This document shows positions 34,908-42,612 of a DNA stretch of 64,000 nt, piece after piece (the stretch's first letter is position 1; each line of letters begins with the position of its first letter). A model generated the notes under the pieces. That model was not told the origin of the DNA. It searched no databases and saw nothing but the letters and a program-made list of their open reading frames with translations. The position numbers and the translations under genes were made by a program. Origin of the DNA: Thermus thermophilus (GTDB taxonomy: Bacteria; Deinococcota; Deinococci; Deinococcales; Thermaceae); the NCBI RefSeq assembly GCF_019974155.1, contig NZ_AP025158.1:1798001-1862000 (forward strand). Reading direction: 5' to 3'.

Positions 34908-36350
34908 ATGCCAGCCTTGGAGTGGATCGGCAAGCAGGCGGTGGTGCGGCACCACTTGGAAGTCCCTTACCGCATCCTCGCCCCGGTGCCCGAACTCTCC
35001 TACGGTGAGGGCGAGAACCTTTTGGTGGAGGGGGACAACCTCGAGGCCCTAAAGGCCCTCCTCCCTGAGTACCGGGGGCGGGTGAGGCTCATCTACATAG
35101 ACCCCCCCTACAACACGGGCAACGAGGGCTGGGTCTACAACGACAACGTGAGCAGCCCCGAAATCCAGGCCTGGCTGAAGAAGGCGGTAGGCCCGGAAGC
35201 GGAAGACCTCTCCCGGCACGACAAGTGGCTTTCCATGATGTATCCCAGGCTCAGGCTCCTCCACGAGCTTTTGCGGGAAGACGGAAGCCTGTGGATGAGC
35301 ATAGACGACAACGAGGTCCACCGGGCGAGGATGCTCCTAGACGAGATTTTTGGGCCTCAAAATTTTGTAGCCACGGTGGTTTGGGAACGTTCGGATAGTC
35401 CTAGAATGGACGCTTCCTATTTTTCGGTGCGACACGATTACGTTTTGGTGTATGCGAAAAACAAACCTTTTTTCAGGGTAAAGAGATTGCGTGACAACGG
35501 GGGAGCACCTTCGCACTACAACCGTATTGACGAACACGGAAGACGTTATTATCTGAAGCCTCTTCGGGCTATGGGACAGGCAGATAGGCGTGAGGACAGG
35601 CCGTCAATGTACTACCCGATAGAGGCCCCAGATGGTAGTTTGGTTTATCCCCAAAAACAAGATGGTTCGGCTGGGAGATGGCGCTGGTCAAGGGAAAAAC
35701 TTCTCCAGAAGCAACATCTCTTAGAGTGGGTAAGGGGACCTGAGGGTTGGACTCCCTACTATCGCATCTATTATGCAGGAGATCAGGGTACGGAACGCCC
35801 TCCCGAAACCATCTGGTTTCACACAGAAGTGGGCAGCAACCGAACAGCGGCTAAGGAAACGAAAGAAGCCTTCGGTGGCCAAGACCTATTTGACACACCA
35901 AAACCCTTAGGGCTTCTCCAGCGCATCCTGCAGATTGCCACCAACCCCCATGACGGGGACATCGTCCTGGACTCCTTTGCCGGTAGCGGCACCACGGGGC
36001 ACGCGGTGCTCAAGCAAAACGCCGAGGACGGGGGCAACCGGCGCTTCATCCTGGTGGAGCTGGACCCTAGGATCGCACAGAACATCACCCGCAAGCGCCT
36101 GGAGTACGCCGCCAGGACGCATGGGGGCGGCTTCCGGTACCTGCGCCTGGGGGAACCCCTCTTCACCCCAGACGGGCGCATCCGGGAAGGGGTGGACTAC
36201 CTCACCTTGGCCCGGTACGTCTACTACCGGGAGACGGGAGAACCCTTGCCCGAGACCTTCACCCCCCCTCTTTTAGGCGTGTCCCAGCGCGGGGTGGCGG
36301 TCTACCTCCTCTATAACGGGGTGCTGAAGGACAAGTCCCCCAAGGGCTGA
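34908..36350 (+). CDS. mod: Type III restriction-modification Mod (adenine methyltransferase), C-terminus lost to IS
   Basis: Site-specific DNA adenine-N6 methyltransferase and target-recognition subunit. 480 residues remain: catalytic motif IV DPPYNT at about 65-70 precedes the SAM motif FAGSGTTG near 358, a beta-class order typical of type III Mod. Between them lies the target-recognition region (about residues 145-330), markedly AT-richer than its flanks. ATG 34908 chosen; the longer frame upstream is antisense to darT. An IS4-family element inserted after codon 480 supplies a TGA as its first bases; the original last 49 codons lie at 37521-37680. Catalytic motifs are intact, so activity may persist. 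Confidence 0.92.
   Translation: MPALEWIGKQAVVRHHLEVPYRILAPVPELSYGEGENLLVEGDNLEALKALLPEYRGRVRLIYIDPPYNTGNEGWVYNDNVSSPEIQAWLKKAVGPEAEDLSRHDKWLSMMYPRLRLLHELLREDGSLWMSIDDNEVHRARMLLDEIFGPQNFVATVVWERSDSPRMDASYFSVRHDYVLVYAKNKPFFRVKRLRDNGGAPSHYNRIDEHGRRYYLKPLRAMGQADRREDRPSMYYPIEAPDGSLVYPQKQDGSAGRWRWSREKLLQKQHLLEWVRGPEGWTPYYRIYYAGDQGTERPPETIWFHTEVGSNRTAAKETKEAFGGQDLFDTPKPLGLLQRILQIATNPHDGDIVLDSFAGSGTTGHAVLKQNAEDGGNRRFILVELDPRIAQNITRKRLEYAARTHGGGFRYLRLGEPLFTPDGRIREGVDYLTLARYVYYRETGEPLPETFTPPLLGVSQRGVAVYLLYNGVLKDKSPKG
36338..36346. repeat. 9-bp target duplication, left copy
   Basis: CCCCAAGGG, identical to 37521-37529 on the other side of the IS. Both copies lie in the mod reading frame. Confidence 0.9.
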
Positions 36351-37520
36351 GCTCTCATCACTTTCCTCCCCCCAGTTCCTGAAGCAACCTGACCAGCTCC
36401 TCCACCACTGCTTCCCTCCAAGGCGGGGGCCCCTGGGCCAGGGCGATCCGGCCCAGACGGAAGAGGCTTTGCCGCTCGGGATGGGCCAGAAGCCGGGGAA
36501 GCCATTCCCTGCCCTGCAAGCGCGCCCCCAGAAGGACCAAGAGCGCCATCCCCAAGGCCAGAAGCCATAACCACCCCCTGAGGCTCGCCCCCGTCCGCAG
36601 CCGATGGCGGTCCAGCCCAAACCCCTGCCCCTTCAGGTCCCTAAACCCCTCTTCAATCCACATCCGCCACCCATAGGGCGGCTCCCCCCCAAAAGGGCCC
36701 GAATAGGCCAGATACCAGGGATCCCGACCCCCTGGGTACACCAGGAGGGTGACTTCTACCCCCTCCCCACCGTGTCCGAAAAGGCGGACCTCCTCCCGCA
36801 GGGGGTGGACCACACGCTGGTAGCCCTCCTTCAGGGGAAGGCGCTTCCCCCCTTGGGGTTCCACCTCCCGGTTCTGCCGCAGGCGGATGAGGAAGCCCAT
36901 GCCCCACCCCTGGAGCTTTCGCATCAGGGAGACCCGGTCAAAGCCGCGGTCCAGGAGGAAGAGGGGGGTATATCCCAGGTCCTGGACGGCGCGGCCCAGG
37001 CGGTGGAGGAACTCCTCCTCCACCCGGTTTTGACTGGGGAAAGGGGAGAGGGGGTGAAGAGCGAAGGCCACCACCAGGGCCCTTCCCTTGAGGGGAAGGG
37101 CGGCCACCAGGGCTTGGTGCCTACCGTCCTCTGTGAAGGTCCAGTCCACGATGAGGGGGAGGGGGCGGTCTTTGGGGAAACGAGGGACGAGGAGGGGGAG
37201 GAGGGCTTCGGTGAGGGCCCAGGGGTCTTGCAGGGTGGGGTGATGGAGGAAGCGCCAGAGGCGATTGAGGCGGCTTTGGGCCAGGGTGGGGAGGGGGGTT
37301 CTGCGGGCGAGGTCGGAGAGGGTGGGGTCCAGGGGGGTAGTGAGGAGGGTGGACAGGAAGAGGGCGAGGTTGGAGCGGATGGTTTTCCTGAGGGAGGCGA
37401 AGACCTTATGGACCCAGAGGGTGATAACTTGGGAAAGGGGGGTGGTGGGCGGCACACCTTACTTACCCCCCTCTTCTCTTCCCTTGTCAAGCCCCAGCCC
37501 TCAAAGTGATGAGAGCTCAG
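36347..37520 (-). mobile_element. IS4-family insertion sequence, 1174 bp
   Basis: Perfect 18-bp terminal inverted repeats (CTGAGCTCTCATCACTTT at 36347-36364 and its complement at 37503-37520), flanked by a 9-bp target duplication and containing one transposase gene on -. All ends are intact, so the insertion is probably recent and may still be mobile. Confidence 0.96.
36358..37455 (-). CDS. tnp: IS4-family DDE transposase
   Basis: 365 residues. First Asp in PLIVDWTFTEDGRHQ, second in PLFLLDRGFDRVSL, and the IS4 hallmark Y-(2)-R-(3)-E-(6)-K in YGWRMWIEEGFRDLKG. GTG start at 37455; the TGA stop lies within the left terminal repeat. Full length, no frameshift. Inserted opposite to mod. Confidence 0.95.
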   Translation of the reverse strand: MPPTTPLSQVITLWVHKVFASLRKTIRSNLALFLSTLLTTPLDPTLSDLARRTPLPTLAQSRLNRLWRFLHHPTLQDPWALTEALLPLLVPRFPKDRPLPLIVDWTFTEDGRHQALVAALPLKGRALVVAFALHPLSPFPSQNRVEEEFLHRLGRAVQDLGYTPLFLLDRGFDRVSLMRKLQGWGMGFLIRLRQNREVEPQGGKRLPLKEGYQRVVHPLREEVRLFGHGGEGVEVTLLVYPGGRDPWYLAYSGPFGGEPPYGWRMWIEEGFRDLKGQGFGLDRHRLRTGASLRGWLWLLALGMALLVLLGARLQGREWLPRLLAHPERQSLFRLGRIALAQGPPPWREAVVEELVRLLQELGGGK

Positions 37521-37680
37521 CCCCAAGGGGGGAAACGCCCTCACCCGGGAGGTCCTGGCCCACCTGCCCCCTTTTGACGGCCCCAAGGTGGTCTACGGCA
37601 CCTCCTGCCGCCTGAACCCCGCCACCCTGAAGGCTTTGGGCATCACCTTCCGCCACATCCCTTATGAGGTGGCCCAATGA
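37521..37680 (+). pseudogene. Severed 3' end of mod
   Basis: Starts with the second CCCCAAGGG and continues the mod frame: GNALTREVLAHLPPFDGPK...HIPYEVAQ, 49 codons then TGA. The stop overlaps the res start (ATGATGG), showing that res was translationally coupled to mod before the IS landed. No own start codon is evident. Confidence 0.9.
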
Positions 37681-40163
37681 TGGAGCTGAAAACCTATCAA
37701 GAGGAGGCTCTAAAGGCTCTGGAGGACTTCCTCCACCGGGTAAGGGTTCACGCGGACGCCGGCCTTCCCAACCCCTTGGAGCAGGCCTACCGCGAAGTGG
37801 CGGGGAGGTATCTGGACAACCCACCTCCTTACTACGAACCGGTGGGCCTCGAGGGGATCCCCTACGTGTGCTTCCGCATCCCCACGGGCGGGGGCAAAAC
37901 CCTCCTGGCGGCCCACGCCTTGGCCCCGGCCCGGCGCTTCCTGGGCCAAGACGCCCCCGCCGTGGTCTGGCTCACGCCCACGGAGGCCATCCGCCAGCAG
38001 ACCTTGCGGGCTTTGAAGGACCCCCGCCATCCCTACCGTCAGGCCCTCGAGGGGGCTCTGGGTGAGGTCCGGGTCATGGACCTACGGGAGGCCCTGGCCC
38101 TGACTCCCGGGGACGTAGGCGCGGTCGGCCTGGTGCTGGTGGCCACCCTCCAGGCCTTCCGGGTGGAGGAAACCGAGGGGCGCAAAGTCTACGAGGACAA
38201 CGGCCACCTCATGGCCGTCTTCGGGAACCTCGAGACCGCCCTTCCGGAAGGGGCATCCTCGCCCCCGGAAGGGGTGGGGCGGTACTCCCTGGCCAACCTC
38301 CTCCGCCTCATGCGTCCCATCGTGGTGGTGGACGAGGCCCACAACGCCCGCACCCCCCTCTCCTTTGACACCCTGGCCCGCTTGGAGCCCGGGGTCATCC
38401 TGGAGTTCACCGCCACGCCCCGGGAGGACTCCAACGTCCTCTTCGCCGCCACGGCCCACGAGCTTCACCGGGAGGGCATGATCAAGCTGCCCATAGAGCT
38501 CGTGGTGCTGAAGGACCGGGAGGCGGTCCTACAGGCGGCCCTGGCCAAGCGGAAGGACCTCGAGGCCCTGGCCGAGGGAAGCCGGGAGTACCTCCGCCCC
38601 ATCCTCCTGATCCAGGCCGAACCCAAACGTGGCGAGGACCCCTTCACTTGGGAAAGGGTCCGCTCCTTCCTCCTGGAGCTCGGGGTAAAGGAAGAACAGA
38701 TAGCGGTCTCCACGGGGGAACGGGACGACCTCACGGGCCAGGACCTCCTCTCTCCCTCCTCCCCCGTGCGCTACGTCATCACCGTGGACAAGCTCAAGGA
38801 GGGATGGGACTGCCCCTTCGCCTACGTGCTGGCCTCGGTGCGCTCCCTGAAGTCGTCCACGGCCATTGAACAGGTGCTGGGCCGGGTGCTGCGGATGCCG
38901 GGGGCCAGGCCCAAGGAGCGGGAGGAGCTCAACCGGGCCTACGCCTTCGCCGTGTCCGAGGACTTCTGGGAGGCGGCCAACACCCTCCGGGAAGCCCTGG
39001 TCCTCGAGGGGTTTGAGCGCTACGAGGCCGAGCGGGCCGTGTACGCCGTGGGCTTGGGCTTGGAGGAGCGCGTGCCCCTCAAAGCCCATCCCAAGCCAGA
39101 GGTCCTGGAGTCCCTAGGGTCCAAGATCGCCTACGACCCGAAGACCAAAACCCTGGTCCTCAAGGAGCCCCTGACCCCTAGCGAAAAGGCCATCCTCCGC
39201 GAGGGGCTGAAGGAGGAGGACCGGGACAAGCTTCCACAAACCGTTCGCACCCCCTCCGAGGAGGGCAGGGTCCTGGAAGTACCCCTCCTCGCCTGGCACG
39301 GGGAGCCCCTGGAGGCCGAGCACTTTCTGGAGGAGGGGTGGAGCCTGGCGGGTCGGGACGCCCACGTGGACTTCGTCCCGGGGCCCCTGGGGGTGAGGGG
39401 GGAGATCGGCCTGGAGGGGGGCCGGGTGCGCATCGCCCGCCTGGAGGGGTTGGACCGGGCGGGGAGGCTGTTCGGTCCCCACGTGGGCTGGACCCTGGAA
39501 AGCCTCGCCCTTTGGCTGGACCGCCACATCCCCCACCCCGACCTGCCCCAGGAGGAGACCCTGCCCTTCCTCTACAGGGCCTTGGGGGGGCTTCTGGAGC
39601 GGGGCTTCGCCCTAGAGGATCTGGTGGCGGAGAAGCGGCGGCTCAGAGACCTCCTGGAGGCCAAGATCCGCGCCCACCGGGAAGCGGCCCGAAAGGAGGT
39701 CTTTCAGCGCCTCTTGAAGAACCCTCCTGCCAGCCTGGGGACCCTCACCTTGCGGTTGGAGGGGGACTACTTCCCGTCCAACCCCTACCGGGGGGCTTAC
39801 GTCTTCCGCAAGCACTTCTTCCCGGTCATCGCCGACCTCGAGGACGGCACGGAGGAGTTCCAGTGCGCCCGCCTTCTGGACGAGCTAGACGAGGTGGAGT
39901 TCTGGGTGCGCAACTACCCCACCTGGCGCCACGCCTTCCGCCTGCCCTACCCCGGTGGCACCTTCTTCCCGGACTTCCTGGCCAAGCTTCGGAACGGGAC
40001 CCTTCTCGTGGTGGAGTACAAGGGGGCGCACCTGGCGCACACCCCCGAGACCTACGAGAAGGAGGCCATTGGCCAGCTCTGGGCCCGGAAGACGGGCAAC
40101 CGCTTCCTCATGGTGCGCACCCTCCAAGAGCTTGATGCCCTCCGCCAAGCGGCCCGTCTCTGA
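37677..40163 (+). CDS. res: Type III restriction endonuclease Res subunit
   Basis: 828 residues, the ATP-dependent translocase/nuclease that cleaves when paired with Mod. SF2 helicase motifs: Walker A PTGGGKTLLAAHAL near residue 65, DEAH box VVDEAHNART near 220, TATPR near 242, and motif VI EQVLGRVLRMPGA near 400. C-terminal PD-(D/E)xK nuclease: FFPDFLAKLRNGTLLVVEYKG (about 765-785). Intact. Because the IS separates it from the mod promoter, expression may depend on outward transcription or be reduced. Confidence 0.95.
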   Translation: MMELKTYQEEALKALEDFLHRVRVHADAGLPNPLEQAYREVAGRYLDNPPPYYEPVGLEGIPYVCFRIPTGGGKTLLAAHALAPARRFLGQDAPAVVWLTPTEAIRQQTLRALKDPRHPYRQALEGALGEVRVMDLREALALTPGDVGAVGLVLVATLQAFRVEETEGRKVYEDNGHLMAVFGNLETALPEGASSPPEGVGRYSLANLLRLMRPIVVVDEAHNARTPLSFDTLARLEPGVILEFTATPREDSNVLFAATAHELHREGMIKLPIELVVLKDREAVLQAALAKRKDLEALAEGSREYLRPILLIQAEPKRGEDPFTWERVRSFLLELGVKEEQIAVSTGERDDLTGQDLLSPSSPVRYVITVDKLKEGWDCPFAYVLASVRSLKSSTAIEQVLGRVLRMPGARPKEREELNRAYAFAVSEDFWEAANTLREALVLEGFERYEAERAVYAVGLGLEERVPLKAHPKPEVLESLGSKIAYDPKTKTLVLKEPLTPSEKAILREGLKEEDRDKLPQTVRTPSEEGRVLEVPLLAWHGEPLEAEHFLEEGWSLAGRDAHVDFVPGPLGVRGEIGLEGGRVRIARLEGLDRAGRLFGPHVGWTLESLALWLDRHIPHPDLPQEETLPFLYRALGGLLERGFALEDLVAEKRRLRDLLEAKIRAHREAARKEVFQRLLKNPPASLGTLTLRLEGDYFPSNPYRGAYVFRKHFFPVIADLEDGTEEFQCARLLDELDEVEFWVRNYPTWRHAFRLPYPGGTFFPDFLAKLRNGTLLVVEYKGAHLAHTPETYEKEAIGQLWARKTGNRFLMVRTLQELDALRQAARL

Positions 40164-40295
40164 CCCCGCTTGGCTCCGAGTCCTACGCGGAAGGATTAGG
40201 GGGGCCTGGAGCCCGCCCAAGACCTCCGGCGCCTCGGGCGATTGAAGGGCGGTTCAGAACCGGTTCGGGCGGGGCCTCGAGGGATGGGCTACCGA

Positions 40296-40865
40296 TTACC
40301 CTCCGCCCGCCTCGCCTGGAGCCTGAGGAAGGCTAGCCTGCCCCTGGACCTCCAGGAGAGCCGTCAGCAAGGGCACGCACCGCACCCCGAAGGCGAAGGC
40401 CACATAGGGTAGGCGTGGCCTTCCCGTGATTAGGCCACTCGCCCCGTCCAGCTGGGGCACCACGTGCCTTTCCTGGGTAATCAGGGTGAGGTTGTGGACC
40501 TTGGCCAGGGCCACCAGGGTCGGGTCAGCGCCTCGGAGAAAAGGCTCAGCGTCCTCAGGGGCATAGTGTTCCCTCACAAAGTGGGCCACCTTCTCCAAGG
40601 CGTCAAAAAAAGCTTCGGTAACTTCCAGAAGCTTGTACTGCCCGTCTAAGGACTTCAGGAGGTCATGGCCCGGACCCCGCTTTCGCAAGATCTCGTCCCT
40701 CACTTCGCGCCCTAGCCGAAGGATGCCCCTTTTGATTCCGTCCCGGAACCAGGCCTCCAGATGGGCCTTGGCCTCCTCTGGTGATCTCCCGAGGGCCTTA
40801 GCCAGGGCTTCCAGGAAGCCTGGGACGAAGGGAGTGATGATGGCGTTGGCGTCAAGTAGGTACAC
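40296..40865 (-). CDS. PIN-like (DUF4411-type) putative toxin
   Basis: 189 residues. Starts VYLLDANAIITPF, the first acidic motif of PIN-type RNases, with further acids in EVRDEILRK and the C-terminal GADPTLVALAKVHNLTLITQE. Overlaps the upstream XRE-ImmA/IrrE gene by 14 bases (GTG 40865). The two-gene arrangement matches DUF4411/ImmA toxin-antitoxin pairs, so this is probably the RNase toxin. RNase activity is inferred. Confidence 0.75.
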   Translation of the reverse strand: MYLLDANAIITPFVPGFLEALAKALGRSPEEAKAHLEAWFRDGIKRGILRLGREVRDEILRKRGPGHDLLKSLDGQYKLLEVTEAFFDALEKVAHFVREHYAPEDAEPFLRGADPTLVALAKVHNLTLITQERHVVPQLDGASGLITGRPRLPYVAFAFGVRCVPLLTALLEVQGQASLPQAPGEAGGG

Positions 40866-41985
40866 CCTTGCCCTCCAGGAAGGCCCAGGCCGTCCTGAGG
40901 TCCACATTGAGGAGAAAGGCCACGTCCTTGGCGTCCACTTCCCCCTCTAGGGCCGCCCGCCTGACCTCCCGCACGAAGGCGGGGCTGTTCTGGACCACCA
41001 GGGTCTTCCAGAAGTCCCCGCCCCCCTTCCTGGGACGGGGAGGCGCGGTCTTCCGCAGGGCCTCGAGGGCCTCCATGTACCCCTCCCGGTGCACAAGTTC
41101 CAAGCGAAAGGCCCGCTCCAGGGCGGCCCTCGGGCTCACGAAGAAGCACCGGGAAGCCTCCCGGGCGGCCTCCAAGGGGGGAAGGTGCCCGTTCCAAGCC
41201 ACGCGAAACTCCTCCTCGGGCATCAGAAGCTCCGCGGCCACGTGGTCCGCCCAGATCTCCACCTCGTCCCGGGCCTCCTCCTCCAGCCCGCCCTCCAGTC
41301 CCCCTTCTCCCCGCCACACGTGGGCCAGCTCGTGGGCCAGGGTGAAGACCTGGCGGGAAGGGTGCTCGCGGGCGTTCAGGAAGACCACGGGGGCCACGGG
41401 GTCCACCAGGGCGAAGCCGGAGAACTCCTCCGGGTCGTAGGTTCTCCGGGTGTGGGTGCCCACGTGCCCTTGCCGGAGGACCAGAACCCCAAGGGCTTCC
41501 GCCCCGTCCGCAAGGGCCTTGAGGAAGCCTTGATGGTCCCGGGCCCTCCTCCGCAAGGCTTCCACTTCCAGGAAGGTCGCCATCTCGCGGGCCACCTCCG
41601 CCGGGGAAGCGCCCTTGCCGCTTCCCACGAAGGGAAGGGGCTTCCCCTTGCGCTCCCGCCACCACTCCTGCTTACGCCGCGCGTCGTGGTAGGCCTCGAG
41701 GAGCTCCGGGCTTGGGGGGGCTTGCCGCCCTCTTCCCCGACGAAAGTCCCTCAAAGGAAGCTTGACCTCGGGCGGGGGCAGGAGGAGGTGCCCCAAGCCC
41801 AAATGAAGGGCCTGGGCCAGCTTCAGGGCCTGGGGGTAGGTGGGCTTCTCTTTCCCCTCTAGCCAGCGCTCCACCTTCTCCGGCTTGACCTGGACCTTCC
41901 GGGCGAGGCTTTCTGCCTCGAGGCCCGCCCAGTCCATGGCCCACCGGAGGGTTTCTGGCTTGATGGGTACCTCTACCGTTTTCAT
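40852..41985 (-). CDS. XRE HTH + ImmA/IrrE metallopeptidase, putative antitoxin
   Basis: 377 residues from ATG 41985 (earlier ATG 42009 also possible). N-terminal HTH (AMDWAGLEAESLARKVQVKPEKVERWLEGKEKP), then a central DUF955 zinc-peptidase domain with FTLAHELAHVWRGE and downstream acidic ligand region DEVEIWADHVAAELLMP. In mobile elements ImmA cleaves repressors; in pairs like this one it acts as regulator/antitoxin. A third possibility is control of the element's own repressor during DNA damage. Confidence 0.82.
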   Translation of the reverse strand: MKTVEVPIKPETLRWAMDWAGLEAESLARKVQVKPEKVERWLEGKEKPTYPQALKLAQALHLGLGHLLLPPPEVKLPLRDFRRGRGRQAPPSPELLEAYHDARRKQEWWRERKGKPLPFVGSGKGASPAEVAREMATFLEVEALRRRARDHQGFLKALADGAEALGVLVLRQGHVGTHTRRTYDPEEFSGFALVDPVAPVVFLNAREHPSRQVFTLAHELAHVWRGEGGLEGGLEEEARDEVEIWADHVAAELLMPEEEFRVAWNGHLPPLEAAREASRCFFVSPRAALERAFRLELVHREGYMEALEALRKTAPPRPRKGGGDFWKTLVVQNSPAFVREVRRAALEGEVDAKDVAFLLNVDLRTAWAFLEGKGVPT

Positions 41986-42022
41986 CCCGGCCCCCCTAGG
42001 GGACTCCATTCTACCCCCGGCC

Positions 42023-42322
42023 TTACGCTGGCAACGCACCCTTGCTCAAGGCCTCGAGGAGCCGGGCAAGTTCCTCCGGGGGGAAGCGGTTGCCCGCCAT
42101 GTTCCAGGCCCCCTGAACGCCGTGGACTTCGAGGACCGCCCCCACCTTGCGCATGACCTCGGGAGGGAGGGGGCGGGGCGGCGCGGCAAACCAGGCGGCC
42201 CGGATTTCGCGCCCGGTGGGCCGGACGGGCACCGCCCGATGGGGTTCCTCGCTCCCGGTGCAGACCTCTGGCGCAACAGGGGGCTCCACTACCCGGTCAG
42301 GCCGAAACCGCCGGTACCCCAT
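42023..42322 (-). CDS. Small hypothetical protein
   Basis: 99 residues, not recognised. N-terminal half basic and proline-rich (MGYRRFRPDRVVEPP...REIRAAWFAAPPRPLPP), C-terminal half helical and amphipathic (EELARLLEALSKGALPA). It begins right beside the iteron array and ends upstream of the ImmA/IrrE gene (ATG 41985), so it may be in one transcript with the TA pair. Confidence 0.5.
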   Translation of the reverse strand: MGYRRFRPDRVVEPPVAPEVCTGSEEPHRAVPVRPTGREIRAAWFAAPPRPLPPEVMRKVGAVLEVHGVQGAWNMAGNRFPPEELARLLEALSKGALPA

Positions 42323-42338
42323 ACGACCTCCTCCACGC

Positions 42339-42603
42339 GGCTATGGCTACGGTGGCTACTTTGGCTACTAAGGGGAATTTTCTCCGTCCTGGACGGAGAA
42401 AATCCCGTAGCCACAGGGTGGCTACGGAGTGGCTATTGTGGCTACGATCGGCTACGGTAGCCGGGGCCCCGGGATGGGGCTCCCCATGACCGTAGCCGTT
42501 CCGTAGCCAACCGTAGCCAACAGTAGCCAGGGGGTGGCTACTGTTTTTTTGCCGTCCTGGACAGCGCTTGTGGGGTTCAGTAGCCAAAATAGCCACTATA
42601 GCC
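42339..42603. repeat. 18-copy GGCTAC iteron-like array
   Basis: Hexamer GGCTAC/T or its complement GTAGCC occurs at 42339, 42345, 42354, 42363, 42407, 42420, 42431, 42440, 42450, 42457, 42492, 42503, 42513, 42523, 42536, 42580, 42589 and 42598. Within clusters the spacing is 9-11 bp, about one helical turn, as for arrays of a DNA-binding protein. No gene lies here. It sits directly downstream of the replication genes, so a replication origin, partition site or operator is plausible. Confidence 0.8.
42377..42403. promoter_or_regulatory. 27-bp palindrome inside the iteron array
   Basis: ATTTTCTCCGTCC - T - GGACGGAGAAAAT, perfect 13-bp arms around one base. The core GTCC-T-GGAC recurs at 42554-42562 after a run of seven T. 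Likely a dimer binding site or origin cruciform. Confidence 0.65.
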
Positions 42604-42612
42604 ACCCCCCGC

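Noticed and set aside
40257-40266. GAACCGGTTC palindrome between res and the PIN gene
   Set aside because: Perfect but only 10 bp, between convergent ends with no T-run; too short to call a terminator or operator.
42147-42371. Small plus-strand frame ending RGYGYGGYFGY
   Set aside because: The Gly-Tyr tail is just the GGCTAC repeat read in one frame; the array is better explained as binding sites.
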